Below, in pieces: positions 1 through 10,984 of a stretch of 64,000 bases of DNA. Under the pieces are notes generated by a model. It worked only from the letters and a program-made list of their open reading frames with translations, was not told where the DNA came from and searched no databases. Source of the stretch: Crossaster papposus (lineage: Eukaryota; Echinodermata; Asteroidea; Velatida; Solasteridae); assembly GCA_037893245.1 (NCBI GenBank), contig JBAIAA010000751.1, positions 1-64,000 of the forward strand. The letters run 5' to 3'. The number at the start of each line of letters is the position of its first letter. The first letter of the stretch is position 1. The translations under genes and the position numbers were made by a program.

Positions 1-290
1 AACTAACCAAAGAAGAGAATCCAGACTTCAAGAATATATTTGATAAAATAATTTTCGAGCACCCCGCCCCATTTTAATCCTTGTTTACTCCGATTTCATC
101 GGGGAATGACTGCCGATGCAAATAATTGGACACTACCGCAACAAGTCACCCTCGTGTTAATAATGTCTTTCGTTACGAGTCACTGAGAATATTGTTGGAT
201 ACGTATTTCGATTAAAAACTTGCAATAAGAGTCGCAAAAAGCATTCGTTAAACGCATAAGGATATTTTATAGAAAGCTAACAAAACAGCA
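1..290. repeat. Flank block Q, copy 1 of the lectin tandem unit
   Basis: This stretch matches 7697-7990 almost base for base, with small indels. It lies upstream of the lectin pseudogene exon, as expected for a tandem array of lectin units. No coding potential was recognised. Confidence 0.8.
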
Positions 291-577
291 AAAGAGTTTG
301 GTGGGGGTGGGGAGCTATCATTATAACATTTGTTTTGCGGTGTTATAACATTTGTTTTCAGTTGGACAGGCTCAGGTATATGCAGTCGCAGCATTTCAGA
401 ACTAGCCCCCAAAGGGGTAGGACCAGAGAAAATGACGCTGCGTAAACGGTTCATCATTGGCATGAATAAGCCTTCATCTGATGATGAGTTGCACTGTTGG
501 TAAAGAGGTGTGTAAGACCTACATTGGGCAAGATGGGCGTGTCATCCTAGTCGGATTAAGAATTTACCGGAGAGCTC

Positions 578-611
578 GGGGGGGGGGGGGGGGGGAGGGG
601 GGGGGGGGGGG
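578..611. repeat. Near-pure poly-G tract
   Basis: G run broken only by single A and T. It marks the left side of the GC-rich insertion. Homopolymers this long are prone to sequencing-length error. Confidence 0.9.
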
Positions 612-789
612 TGGGGTCCTGGGAGTCAGGGGTGTTTCCTGGGGAGGAATTGGGAAATGATAGCGGGGAATTTCGGGGCATGTCCCAATGGTTGGGGGCG
701 ACGGTGCGTCCACTCCCGATCGGAGTGAGGGCGCCCTTCCCCATAAATTGTCCCGGGGTCGCTAACGAGTCAAGGGGGACCCGGTCCCG

Positions 790-1285
790 TGCAGCAGACG
801 GCGGCGCGGCAGACGTTTTTGTTCCACGCTGAGCGATTCCGAGCTGTGCCTGTCGATGCAGCGGGGGGCGGGGCCCTCGTCGGGACACTTCCAGGGTTTA
901 CTACGCTACCCCAATGCGCCCCCCCCAGTCCAGGGGGCTCCGCCCAATGCTGCAAACAGCGGTGCGGGCAGACGTTTCGCCCCGCTGGGAGCGAGTCCGA
1001 GCCGTGCCCGTCAGCGCAGCGGGGGTGGGGCCTCGCCGGGACACCTACAGCCCCTATACGAGCCCGGTGGGTTTTCAGTCTGAGGGGAGGGGGGGGGGGG
1101 CATGGCGCCTAGAGCTGGTGGACGGCGGCGCGGCCGGCGTGTCGCTCCGTTCGGAGCGTTCGCGGGTCGTGTTCGTCGACGCAGCGGGGGCGGGTAGTCG
1201 TCCTGGAGATAGGTCACCAGAACAGCGCCCCTCTCAGGAAACGATGGACTACACAGAAAGTCATTGTTCGAGGCCGCAGGGAGAC
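790..1285. repeat. Three diverged 165-bp tandem repeats
   Basis: Related GC-rich units begin near 790, 955 and 1120, each with GGCGGYGCGG followed by a CGTTYCG-type core and a CGCAGCGGGGG block. The 165-bp spacing is constant. The position upstream of gag suggests an LTR or leader repeat of the Gypsy element. Confidence 0.7.
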
Positions 1286-1290
1286 AGGAG

Positions 1291-1296
1291 CCCCCC

Positions 1297-1329
<33 letters not shown>

Positions 1330-1372
1330 ACCCCCCCCTCCCCCCCCCCCCCCCCCCCCCCTCCCCCCGGGG
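1291..1372. repeat. Poly-C rich tract of about 80 bp
   Basis: C runs are interrupted by a few A and T. The proline-rich or glycine-rich open frames across it are composition artefacts. Confidence 0.9.
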
Positions 1373-1424
1373 TAACGGGACAGGGGTTCTCACGGCAAGC
1401 CAACGGAGCCGGAGTTGCTGCGCA

Positions 1425-1925
1425 CACCAGGCGGTGGAGCGGAGCCGGGCCGAGGTTCCTTCCTCACATGGGGCAATAGAGCGGAGCCGCGGATTTGCTC
1501 CTCACGGGAAGCAACGGGACGAGGCTCCTCCGCACCACAAGATAATGAGGCGAAGCCATCAGAGCTGCTCCTCGTGGGAGTCAACGGGGCGCACACGAGC
1601 CAATGGAGCGGAGCCGGTCAATGCTGCTCCGCACACAAGTCAATGGAGCGGATCCGGCAATGCTGCTCCGCACACAATTCAACAAGCCAGGGAGCGGAGC
1701 CGTCAACGCTGCTCCGCACACAAGTCAATGGGAGCGGAGCCGTCAATGCTGCTCCGCACACAAGCCAATGGAGCGAGAGCTGCTCCCGCACACAAGCCAA
1801 TGGAGTAGAGTCGTCAACCGCTTCTCTTGCACACAAGTCAATGGAGCGGAGCTGCTCCGCCATTAAGTTAATGGAGCGGAGCCGTCACACGCTGCTCCGC
1901 ACCACAAGCCAATGGAGCGGGGATG
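1425..1925. repeat. Minisatellite of about 39 bp with a self-complementary core
   Basis: Roughly a dozen diverged units contain GCTGCTCCGCACACAAG and CAATGGAGCGGAGCC. GCTCCGC and GCGGAGC are complementary, so each unit can form a hairpin. It lies between the 165-bp repeats and gag. Confidence 0.8.
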
Positions 1926-2150
1926 AGTACGTGCAGGCCGACAAAGTGGTGCCGGCCCGAGTGCTCAGCGAGAGGCCGTCCCATTGGGGAGACGCCGGGG
2001 AGGCACAATCGGTGCCCCCTGGAAGACCCGGGCTGGCCCCCACTATGGGGGGGCGACACGACGTGTCGGGAGTTTGGGAGCCGCGCATTGGCTGGTGGGA
2101 ACTAGAGTCGCCGCAGGACCGGAGCCAACGGGGACGGGTGCCGGAGACCG

Positions 2151-2640
2151 ATGATGCTCCCGGATAAGTTTGACGGGGTTGCGTCCTGGTCGGACTACTT
2201 GATCCCTTTTGAGAGCGTCGCGGCAGTCAACCATTAGGTGAGGCCGAGAAAGCGATGTACCTGGCGTCCCCACCTGAAGAGTACGACCCAGGGAGGTACC
2301 TGGCAGACATGGCGCCAGAGGCCACGGGGGAATACTCCTCCATCTGGGAAAACTTCAGAGCACCGGTTCGGCGTGACGGCACAGGTCCCACTACATCGGC
2401 CCAGTTGTCCATGCGGACCATTCGGCGGCTGGTGCTGAAAAGCTACCCGAGGCTGTCTGCACAGGACCGGGACGGATTGGACGTGGAGGCGTTCGGAGGG
2501 TCTTGGGGGAGAAACAGCTACAGCGTCACCTGTTCTCCCCGTAGGGCAGCGACCCCTGACCGAGGGGGGGGGGGGGGGGGCTATCACGCTGGCCGACCAA
2601 AACTGGAGGCATTCATGGAGTCCCAAAAGTTTTAGCCGGA
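2151..2640 (+). pseudogene. Gypsy gag pseudogene
   Basis: Starting at ATG 2151 the frame reads LPDKFDGVASWSDYL and FESVAAVN, which matches the start of many Gypsy capsid proteins (PxFxGxxxWxxFLxxFE). A TAG follows at 2235. Capsid-like sequence continues in other frames with MRTIRRLVLKSYPRLSAQDR and then LDVEAF at about 2420-2500, the typical C-terminal capsid segment. A 20-base G tract near 2563 ends the recognisable part. Gag would package element RNA, but here it is broken by stops and frameshifts. Confidence 0.7.
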
Positions 2641-2769
2641 GAAGGAACGACCTGGAGCCCAGGATGTGAGGTCGGTGGATCAGCTCTCCCCCCAGCTTCT
2701 GCCTGGTCGGTCCTACCAGTGGGGTACAAGCCTGAGACGCGGGCCCAGGTCGGGATGGTCCTACCCCAA

Positions 2770-3645
2770 CTTGGAGTCTACGGACAACTGCCAGGTTGCG
2801 GTCGCCACCAGGTCTGGTGGACACCAATATGGAACCGTGTCGGTGAGGGTCTTCAACCCGACGACCGACCCGGTGACGATCTACCAGGCACCGTTTGGCT
2901 CTCTTCCTCGCCGGTGGAGGAGTTGGACGTGATGGAGCTGGGGGAGGAACGACGGGGTCTGCCGCCGGCGGTGCCCTGGGCTCGGACGCACGGTCGGAGG
3001 TTCCTTCTCATCTACAAGACCCCCCGGACGAGTGAACGGCGGACCTCAACCGGACCCACGTCCCGACTGGCGGGGTTACTGGCGGAGTTCACTGGAGCGT
3101 ACACCGGCCCCGACGATCGCCTTGGGACACACGGAAACTGACCAGACACGCCATCAATACGGGAGACGCGGTGCCTATTCGCCAACCCACCCAGGAGGTT
3201 GCCGCTCCATAAGAGACAAGAGGCCATGCTGCGGACGGCGTGGTGGAACCTATCTGGTAGCCCCTGGTCGTCGCCAGTGGTTGCTGGGTTCCGGAAGAAG
3301 GAACCGTGGGCCTATCCGTTCTGCCGTGGACTACCGGAGGGTCTAAGGCGTGATTCAAGAGCCTTACCCCATCCCCAGGATCGAGGATAACCTCGTCGCG
3401 TTAAGCGGAGCGTGGTTCAGTAACCCTCGACCTGGCCAGCGGCTACTGGCAGGATGGGATTGGAGAAAGGAATACCGGGAAAAGACGGCTTTCGGCATGC
3501 AGAACGGGCTGTGTAACGCCCCAGCGGAACATACGAGCGCCTTGTGAACAGGTGGCTGAAGGGACTGCTGTGGCAAGTGGCGGTAATACTCGCGCCGGCC
3601 GGCGGAAAGTGAGTCCGGTCCTAGCCGATATTGTCTTGCTTTAAC
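2770..3645 (+). pseudogene. Gypsy pol pseudogene (protease linker and reverse transcriptase)
   Basis: Fragments in several frames follow the Gypsy pol order. SVRVFNPTTDPVTIYQ (about 2840-2890) and SPVEELDVMELG (about 2905-2945) match the protease-RT linker. A GPDDRLGHT and INTGDAVPIR stretch comes next (3105-3180), then VDYRR (about 3330), YPIPRIEDNLVAL (3363-3402) and EKTAFGMQNGLCNAPA (about 3475-3530). These are RT fingers and palm. The YxDD catalytic box, RNase H and integrase are not recognisable. The shifts between frames show it is dead. Confidence 0.75.
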
Positions 3646-3691
3646 CAAACTTTTTTCTCTTCTTCCTCCCCGCTGATGGCTTCACGTGATG

Positions 3692-3855
3692 TGTAACCCT
3701 CACTGTGGGAAGACTTTCACCCGCAGCAGCAACCATCACAGGCACATCCGCACTGCGTACGAGGGGCTCCACGCAGAGCGCCCGTACGCGTGCAAACGGG
3801 GCTGCGGCCTGCGGTTCTACCGATAAGACGTCCGGGGACGTCAACATCGGTACTG
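3692..3855 (+). pseudogene. C2H2-type zinc-finger fragment in the Gypsy insertion
   Basis: One frame from 3692 reads C-x3-C-GKTFTRSSNHHRH, the hallmark of a C2H2 finger. The position of the second histidine is Tyr. A second C-x3-C unit follows (CKRGCGLRFYR), then an in-frame TAA, and a HRYC tail. It could be a cellular fragment captured by the element or a C-terminal domain of the retroelement polyprotein. The following GC-rich frame (3866-4340) is Pro/Ser/Arg-rich and holds a repeat. Confidence 0.55.
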
Positions 3856-4094
3856 CCAGGAGGGGTTGGTGGCCGGAGTGATGGCGGGGGTGGACGCCCT
3901 AGAGATTCATCCCAGCGACGACGAGATAGTGCTCGTTAATCCTGCCGGCCGGAAACTTTCTCCGCCTCGCCTCTCCCGACAGGGGAGCCCCGACATTCTC
4001 CGCGGCGGCGAGATCACCAGCCGCTGCAACCCCGCGTCACCGCCCCCGGCCCAAGAGACGACGGGGCCCAGTTCCAGCGGGAGCCGGGGACTAC

Positions 4095-4280
4095 CTCCAC
4101 GCGGAGCGGCCCTTCCGGCCTCCTCGTACGGAGCGGGACGAGTTCGGCCAGCCAGCCAAGACAAGAGGGGAGAGGCTACCTCGACCGCCGGGGGGACCAC
4201 CTCCGCTCGTAGCGGCCCTTCCGGCCTCCTCGTGCGGAACGGGACCAGTCGGCCAGCCAGCCAAGCCGGGACCAGGAAAA
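4095..4280. repeat. Two 106-bp GC-rich direct repeats
   Basis: GCGGCCCTTCCGGCCTCCTC occurs at 4106 and 4212, each followed by a GGCCAGCCAGCCAAG stretch. Both units lie near the right end of the GC-rich insertion. Confidence 0.75.
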
Positions 4281-4611
4281 GCTACCTTGACCGCCCCCGG
4301 GGTTGGTCGGGACGACGGGGTCACGGACACCGCTCTCGCCATTCCTTTTTGTGTGTGTGTCGACCCCAGAAACAGTCTTCGTTACAATATGCACATGTTT
4401 GTATTTGTTTTTCGTTCAGGTACATGGAAGTGTGTGGGCGGTACTGGTGCAGGTGGCGTTCAGGAATTGGATGAAGGATCAACCTAATAACGTCGAAGAA
4501 AAGCAGCACTAGGCTGCGGTCGGGAAGTCATCGGGTCTATAGGTGGACGCTTGGTGTATTAATACATACTACTCTGCAATCTGCACCCGGCCTGCACAAC
4601 TACACTTCTAA

Positions 4612-5565
4612 GAACCCAATCTCAACTGGTAATGAAACAAAAACTGGTGTGACAAGTCAGATTCGACCTCGCAATCCCAATCAAATTAATAACTCATTAT
4701 AGCAAGCACACATTGCCCTCTTGTCAAAACGCCACGCACATAATAAATGGCTGTGAAGATAGTTTTAGTAAATAATAATAAGATGTAAATGTCTTGTGAC
4801 GTCCAAAATGCAATAAGTGACAAACACTATTTTATTTAGAAGTTTAGAACTCATGCGATTATTGAATACCGTAAATAAGCTACATGATGCCGATAATGTG
4901 AGTCAACTTTATTATATTATATTATTATATTATATTATTATCATTATTTTATTCAGTGATATCAACTCATGATGAACTCAAAACTAGAAACAATACACAC
5001 TTGTTATCATTTCATTTAATCATCGATACAGGCGCAGCTCAGTGCTAGGTTTTACCTCTCAAATTGTTGCGTTGTCGGCAAAAACATGTGACAAACATAG
5101 TTTTATTTTACATTTTAGAACTCGAAATATGTACATATGTACATCTGTACAGATTTCTGTGATATTAACATTGAAAAATTTAGATGTAGAAAGTGCTCAT
5201 TCGTGATATCGTCAATTTATTTTTTAATGGAAGGAAGAATATGAAACAATGTTATCGAAGTCAATGTTGTGTATACAGTAATGCGACAATAAGTTTAAAA
5301 GCAAAAGAAAGTAAGTTTCAATAATCTGCTAATTTAGATTGATTTAACCCAAGAAATTTCAGAAACTCACACAAAAAAACTGTGTCCGGTAATGTAATAA
5401 AATTGGTACGTGGACTAATTATCCTAAGTCCTAATTATTTTGTTTGCATTTAATTAGTATCAAATCATTTATATCTTGACCTCGTTAAATATAATTTACA
5501 GACCTCGATTCAAAAATATATTGTGCCAAGTAACTATGCATTTAGTACCATAACAATAAAGTAAG
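4612..5565. repeat. 3' flank of the lectin unit, copy 1
   Basis: This aligns along its length with 6457-7380 downstream of the intact lectin, with small indels and one AT-rich expansion near 4905-4940. It contains AATAAA-type motifs and no gene. Part of the same sequence recurs in reverse at 42276-42711. Confidence 0.85.
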
Positions 5566-5738
5566 TGCAAAGTAACAATGGGGGGGATTGGGGAGGGGGG
5601 GGGCAGGGCTGGACATTATTTGACCATAGAGGGCGCAACACAGATGTATGTATCTTCAAAATTGCGAGAGTTGGACAGGCTCAGGTATGCAGTCGCAGCA
5701 TTTCAGAACTAGCCCTCAAAGGGGTAAGACCAGAGAAA

Positions 5739-6456
5739 ATGACGCTGCGTAAACGGTTCGTCATTGGCATGATAAGCCTTCATCTGATGATGAGTTGCAC
5801 TGTTGGTAACGAGGTGTGTAAGACCTACGCTGGGCAAAGATTGGCGTGTCCTCCTACTTGGACACTGGAGGGTGGTAAATGCTACAAAGCCATCACTAAG
5901 GGCCTGACATGGTCTGAGGCGAAAGATGAGTGCCTCAAGATCGGAAGTGTCTTGGCCACACCACGGTCTCTAGAGGAAAACGACTTCATGAGGATGCTGG
6001 ACCCACAAAGTTTTTGGATCAATTGCAACGATCTCGAAGAAGAAGGTTTGTTGAAATTTAAATTTTAAGTTGTACACATTTTCTTTCAAACAATCTCGAG
6101 AAGATGCAAAAAACCAGAAGGCACAAACACGATAAAGAAGTTCAACAAATATTAATAAGACCAGAGGTATTTCGCTTAAATTAGAATCATTATCGATTGT
6201 CTGCATATTTGTTGATATGCACATGTATTCATTTCGTGTTTGTATTTCTTTTTGTTATTGTTCAGGTACATGGAAGTGTGTGGACGGTACTGGTGAGGTG
6301 GCGTTCAGGAATTGGAATTTGGGTCAACCTAATAACGTCGGGAATATGCAACACTGCGCTGTGGCCTTAAAGTCATCAGGTCTATGGTTCGACGATCCGT
6401 GTAATAATACATACTACTCTGCAATCTGCACCTGGCCTGCACAACTACAAATTTAA
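5739..6456 (+). CDS. Secreted C-type lectin, two exons
   Basis: The model joins exon 1 (5739-6045) to exon 2 (6266-6456) across a GT..AG intron with phase 1 on both sides, giving 165 residues. Residues 1-23 form a signal peptide (basic start, then a hydrophobic run). A single C-type lectin-like domain fills the rest: CPPTW and C48, the WSEAKDEC helix, FWI at 92-94, WNLGQPNN near 119-126, HC133, WFDDPC148 and C157. The Ca2+/sugar loop carries QPN instead of the classic EPN (mannose) or QPD (galactose), and WFDDP replaces WND, so ligand specificity is open. No membrane span is present, so it should be secreted. The start was chosen because it begins the signal peptide and is conserved in the pseudogene copy. 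AATAAA motifs lie at 6527 and 6585. It is the only intact member of a local tandem array. Confidence 0.88.
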
Positions 6457-7390
6457 GAACCCAATCTCAACTGGTAATGAAACAAAAACTGTTGTGACAA
6501 GAGATTCGACCTCGCAATCTTAATCAAATAAATAACTCATTATGGCAAGCAAACATTGCCCTCTTGTTAAAACACGGCGCACGTAATAAATGGCTGTGAA
6601 GATAGTTTTAGTAAATAATAATAACAAATGTAAATGTCTTGTGACAAACACTATTTTATTTAGAAGTTCAGAACTCATGCGATTATTTAATACCGTGATT
6701 AAGCTACATGATGCCGATAATGTAAGTCGACTTGTTAAAAGAGGTTTCATTATTTTATTCAGTGATATCAACTCATGATAAACTCAAAACTAGAAACAAT
6801 ACACACTTCATTTCATTTAACCATCGATACAGGCGCAGCTCAGTGCTGAGTTTTTACCTTCAGATTTTATCCCAAATTGTTGCGTTGTGGGCAAAACATG
6901 TGACAAACATAGTTTTATTTTACATTTTAGAACTCGAAATATGCATCTGTACAGATTTCTGTGATATTAACATTGAAAGATTTAGATGTAGAAAGTGCTC
7001 ATTCGTGAAATCGTCAATTTATTGTTCAATGAGAGGAAGAATATGAAGCAATGTTATCGAAGTCAATGTTGTGTATACAGTAATGCGACAATAAGTTTAA
7101 AAGCAAAAGAAAGTCAGTTTCAATAACCTGCTAATTTAGATTGAATTAACCACAGAAATTTCAGAAAATCACACAAAAAATCTGTGTCCGGTAATGTAAT
7201 AAAATTGGTACGTGGACTTAAGTCCTAATTATTTTGTTTGCATTTAATTAGTATCAAATCATTTATAAAAATATCTTGACCTCTTTAATTAATTCACAGA
7301 CCTCAATTCAAGAAGATTTAGTGCCAAGTAACAATGTATTTAGTACAATAACAATGAAGTTAGTGCCAACTAACAATTGGGGGGTGGGGG
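6457..7390. repeat. 3' flank of the lectin unit, copy 2
   Basis: It is homologous to 4612-5565. It includes the probable 3' UTR of the intact lectin. No other gene was seen. Confidence 0.85.
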
Positions 7391-7393
7391 TGG

Positions 7394-7990
7394 TTGGAGA
7401 GGGGACAGGGCTGGACATTATTTGATCATAGAGGGCGCAACACAGATGTAAGTCTCTTCAAAATTGCGAAATGTTTCTTCTCCCACAGTCTTGATCCAAT
7501 TAATTTGACCCCTACTGACCATTTAGACCGCCCAAAACATTGTGGGTGTATTCCAAGGTTCACAACACATGGAATGAGTGTTAAAATGTTCAACTCAAGA
7601 GTGGCGGATATAGGATGTATAAGAATTACAAGTCCAAGATCATTTTCAAGGGTGTGTTGTGGGCGAGAGGTTCAATTCAACGCGTAAAAAAGAGACCAAC
7701 TAACCAAAGAAGAAAATCCAGACTTCAAGAATATATTTTATGAAATAATTTTCGACACCCCGCCCCATTTTGATCCTTGTTCACTTCGATTCCATCGGGG
7801 AGGACTGCCGGTGCAAATAATTGGACACCCCCGCAACAAGTCACCCTCGTGTTAATAATGCCTTTCGTTACGAGTCGATGAGGATATTGTTGAATATGTA
7901 TTTCGATTAAAAACGTGCAATAAGAGTTTTTTTTAAAGGAATTCGTTAAACTCATAAAGATATGTTAATGGAAAGCTAACGGAAAGCTAA
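7394..7990. repeat. Third lectin unit, flanks only (blocks R and Q)
   Basis: 7394-7470 matches 5600-5665 upstream of the intact lectin, and 7697-7990 matches 1-290. The lectin exon expected next is absent, and sequence switches to low-complexity DNA and then block P1. This is a truncated third tandem unit. Confidence 0.8.
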
Positions 7991-8094
7991 CAAGAAAGCA
8001 ACATTAATATTATTGTTATATATATATAGTTGGGTTTTGTTTTGTTTTGGGGTTTTTGGGTTTTTTTGGGGGGGGGGTAACAAGGGAGGAAAAG

Positions 8095-9240
8095 GATGGA
8101 AAACAATCGGGATAGAGAGTACAGATATATACATTTGAGAAAAAGCAAAAGGTTAGTATAACATCCACTCCATAATAAAAATACATATTAAATGTTTAAA
8201 AGTATTTTTAATAAGTGGATAGATTACAGACACTAGACTCGTGAATATACTTTTTTTAAATTCTGGCCAGTGGTAAAATATGACATTTCTTGTACCGTTT
8301 TACAACAAGGTATATGACAAGGTCTTGGTTGTCTATATACCTCCATTGATATTCGTATCTGGTGGTGCGTGGGAGCATATTCAAAATCAATAGTGAAAGA
8401 GTTTGTCCACGTGCAGCTTCGCAGTGAATTCACTTCAGATTTAAGCCCCTTCTCGATAAAAGTCCTCTTTTTGTCTTGGTATTTTTGTTATTAACCCCGG
8501 TTCCTCTACCCCTTACATCACGGCTACAATGCGCCGAGCCTATAGCCACATGAACATCCAGCCTGGCGGACCAGAGCACGCGTCGGTAACGTGTTTCATT
8601 ATCCACTGAATTTGTCTTGAAAGATCAGCATTAGATAAAACTGAGATCGTTACAAAGGCTGCAAATTAAAAAAATTCCCCCAAACGGCATTTGAATAGAT
8701 AGAGTGTACAACGCCCTCCACAATATTTATACGGACGCAGGTACATGAATATTATAATACAATTAATAATCAGCCAAGCATTCCGATAGTTGAGTTAGAT
8801 AGCTCTATCGATAAGGTGCATAACGTAGAGACTAGTTAAACAAACTCGACGTTCCTGGGTTTTTTAAGTCCGATTTTTTTCTCTAATTTGCGGCTTTGGA
8901 TGATTTTTTTGAAGGGAAAGAAACAAGTTCGATTTTGTTTTTTCTAATTGGTTTCGGAGGATTTTTGTTAAGTCCTAATTCCCCTAGCGTACACACTATA
9001 TTTGGATGTGGTTTTAGTGGAAATTCAAGTGGTAAGAAGTATGCACTAGTAAGCAAGAAGTCGTGAGTTCGAGTCCCACCCGAGTGAATTTCGTCTAATA
9101 TTCTCTCGGGACAATACCGAGTATACAGTGTTTATAACAAAATAAAAGGTAAAAGGCAAAATCGCGTAATGAACACAGCTTTTAAATGTCATTGTGATAT
9201 CTCTCCTAAATCGACATCGAATTACGAATCGGAAACATAA
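8095..9240. repeat. Composite block P1, reference copy
   Basis: It is present in reverse complement at 41220-43515, where it carries three insertions. This copy lacks them and so serves as the empty-site reference. No coding sequence was recognised. Confidence 0.85.
9010..9096 (+). other. tRNA-like promoter segment (SINE head or tRNA relic)
   Basis: GAGTTCGAGTCCC is a good RNA polymerase III B box. In the 41310-41400 copy it sits in a possible T-arm (GGGAG, loop, CTCCC). An upstream GTGGTAAGAAG could be a degenerate A box or D-arm. Copies at 36000-36085 and 41310-41400 belong to the same duplicated block and are not independent insertions. Confidence 0.4.
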
Positions 9241-10035
9241 ATTTTATTATTAAGGTCACCCTGTTTGCCAACAGGTAGTGCAGATACCAATTCGCTAGTC
9301 ATTATAAAACCAGCGTCTCGGTAGAGGATTGCCACATGTTTTGCATCACATTAACAATATGTTTAAATATAAACAGCTATAAATTATAATGGGTCATTAC
9401 TATGTCCTCATTTCACTACATGGGACCATTACAGCGTAAATGTGAAATACACGGCCTTGGCGCAAAAATTATAATTTTTATGAACACAACAAAAGAGACA
9501 CAACAATGAAATTGCCTCAGCTAGCTAGCTGCCTCCTTTTGGTAAAAATGTGAAATGTCAAATGTAAAACACTGTTTTACAATGAAGATGCATGAAGTCT
9601 GCATTTTTGAGAATTAAATGTGATCATAATTATTTGGGGGTGGAAGGGGTCTTTGTGAGCCGAGTGCTTTAAACAAATTATATAAAACACTTTCTACAAG
9701 TTAATGTTAAGGTTTTGGTTCTATTCCCTGCTCACACCCGTATAATATTTAGGTTTTATCAGGAGCCATTTTTATAAACATTTTCGTTTACTCCAGACTT
9801 TTCCCCCACGAATTTTGAAAGCATAAAAATTAATTGTGGCGATGTATAAAATGACCCGTTTTGTTTTTTAAAGCGAATTCGTCGTCAAAATGGAAGTTAA
9901 AGTTGATAAATTCTTCCAATTTATTTACGTTTTTACGTTAGTAGATAGCACATCCTCACATTTCCTCAATAGGCTAAACAAATGTTCGACATAATGTGAA
10001 TTTTCTGTAATCCAGACCTGTGAAAAATGGCAACA
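9240..10035. repeat. Composite block P2, reference copy
   Basis: It matches the reverse complement of 35064-35900 and, in part, 37615-37982. It always lies immediately downstream of the I/jockey-like LINE (in LINE orientation). No gene was seen. Confidence 0.85.
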
Positions 10036-10039
10036 TTAA

Positions 10040-10963
10040 AGGAAACATGCAGTGTAACATTTTCATTACGCAATTTTTAAAAAAAATGGTTCAAGTGTAC
10101 GTTTAGTGTGGTAATTTGCCGTCCTAAAATTGAACCCCCCTCCCCCTTTTTAAATTTCGCGGCCACTCAAAATGAGTGACGTGAACCAAGGCAGAACCCA
10201 GACAAATTCTCGATAGTCGGTACGAGACGGATTCGCGTGGCCACAGTCGCACACACACATGTGTGTGCGTGTACCCCACAATGGTGCGAACTATAGTACC
10301 CTCTGGGTGTACGAACCGCGTACGCTTTGTGCACGGTAATCGAATGTCACATGGACGATCGTGAAAGTTCTTCCTCGTTTTTTGGTGAACCCGACGAAAG
10401 CAGTACTGATTCGTCTGATTCGAATCACAGTATTTCTTATTCAGACACGGACTCGAGCGAGGATTAAAGATGGGGTCCCTCTATGCGCTCTAGGTCGAAG
10501 CACGACCGTTCAAAATGGTCGCTACAGAAGGCCAAAAATCACTAGGCCCAGACCACTTCGCTCTGGTAAGCTTTACTTTGGCTGTCCAAATCCTCCGATA
10601 TTTAGGATCAGCCGAAAATAAATGAAGGCTTACTCCATCCTTAGTAGTTTTACTACACCAGCTACACATCTAGTCGGCATGACCGAAAACTGTTTTATTT
10701 TTACCCTGATTCAGAATGAAAAACCATGCAAAGACGGACACTTGTTGCAATGCGCGCAGTCATTATGATAGGACGGGTAGCAGCGCGGCGAGTCTCTGCC
10801 TCGATTTTCGTCATACCCCTCGCGAGCTTTTATGTTAATGAGGCTTGCCTTCCAGGGGCGGAGTGGTTTGACCAACATTTTCAAAAATTATTTTTCCCCA
10901 TAGTGTTGTTGTCAACATTCAACTTTATTGATTTAAGCAAAAAATCATTATTACATGTTTCCT
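10040..10963 (-). mobile_element. TTAA-flanked THAP-bearing DNA element (Kolobok-like), copy 1
   Basis: The element begins AGGAAACATG and ends CATGTTTCCT, and is flanked by TTAA at 10036-10039 and 10964-10967. The paralogous junction near 37615-37620 reads straight through with one TTAA and no element, which is a clean empty site. TTAA duplication together with a THAP remnant fits the Kolobok superfamily. piggyBac also uses TTAA but lacks THAP. Non-autonomous. Confidence 0.8.
10354..10680 (-). pseudogene. THAP-domain pseudogene fragment, copy 1
   Basis: Read from ATG at 10680 leftward it gives MPTRCVA, then in another frame CSKTTKDGVSLH and YRRIWTAKVKLTRAKW, then in a third CSDHFERSCFDLE. 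These are the C2CH zinc ligands and core of a THAP DNA-binding domain. The same two single-base frame breaks occur in the copy at 34064-34391, so the coding frame was already broken, or spliced, in the ancestor that amplified. Confidence 0.75.
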
Positions 10964-10984
10964 TTAAATTCATGACAAAGTGTA

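Larger units (their letters stand above)
553..4383 (+). mobile_element. Degenerate GC-rich Gypsy-type LTR element inside the lectin pseudogene
   Basis: The base composition changes abruptly to GC-rich between the two pseudogene exons. Frameshifted gag (2151-2640) and pol (2770-3645) fragments read on the plus strand in the order expected for a Gypsy element. They are preceded by GC-rich tandem repeats and followed by a zinc-finger-like segment. The right edge (about 4340-4383) ends in a TGTGTGTCGACC..CGTTACA motif that recurs at 19620-19652, so it may be an LTR terminus. No matching left LTR was found and part of the host gene is deleted, so the boundaries are inferred. Confidence 0.7.
360..4611 (+). 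pseudogene. C-type lectin pseudogene, split by a GC-rich insertion
   Basis: The exon 1 remnant (ATG at 432 to about 552) and the exon 2 remnant (4420-4611) are near-identical to the intact lectin at 5739-6456. Exon 1 has an extra base just after the tenth codon, which breaks the signal peptide frame, and homology stops at about 552. The acceptor before exon 2 is kept (AG at 4418-4419), but exon 2 has a frameshifting insertion near the start and a TAG where the intact copy has a Cys codon. The second half of exon 1 and most of the intron, present in the intact copy, are missing here and are replaced by 553-4383. The lesions make a functional product implausible. Confidence 0.88.

Noticed and set aside
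914-1427. Proline- and glycine-rich frames near 1.0-1.4 kb
   Set aside because: They translate poly-C/poly-G tracts and GC-rich repeats.
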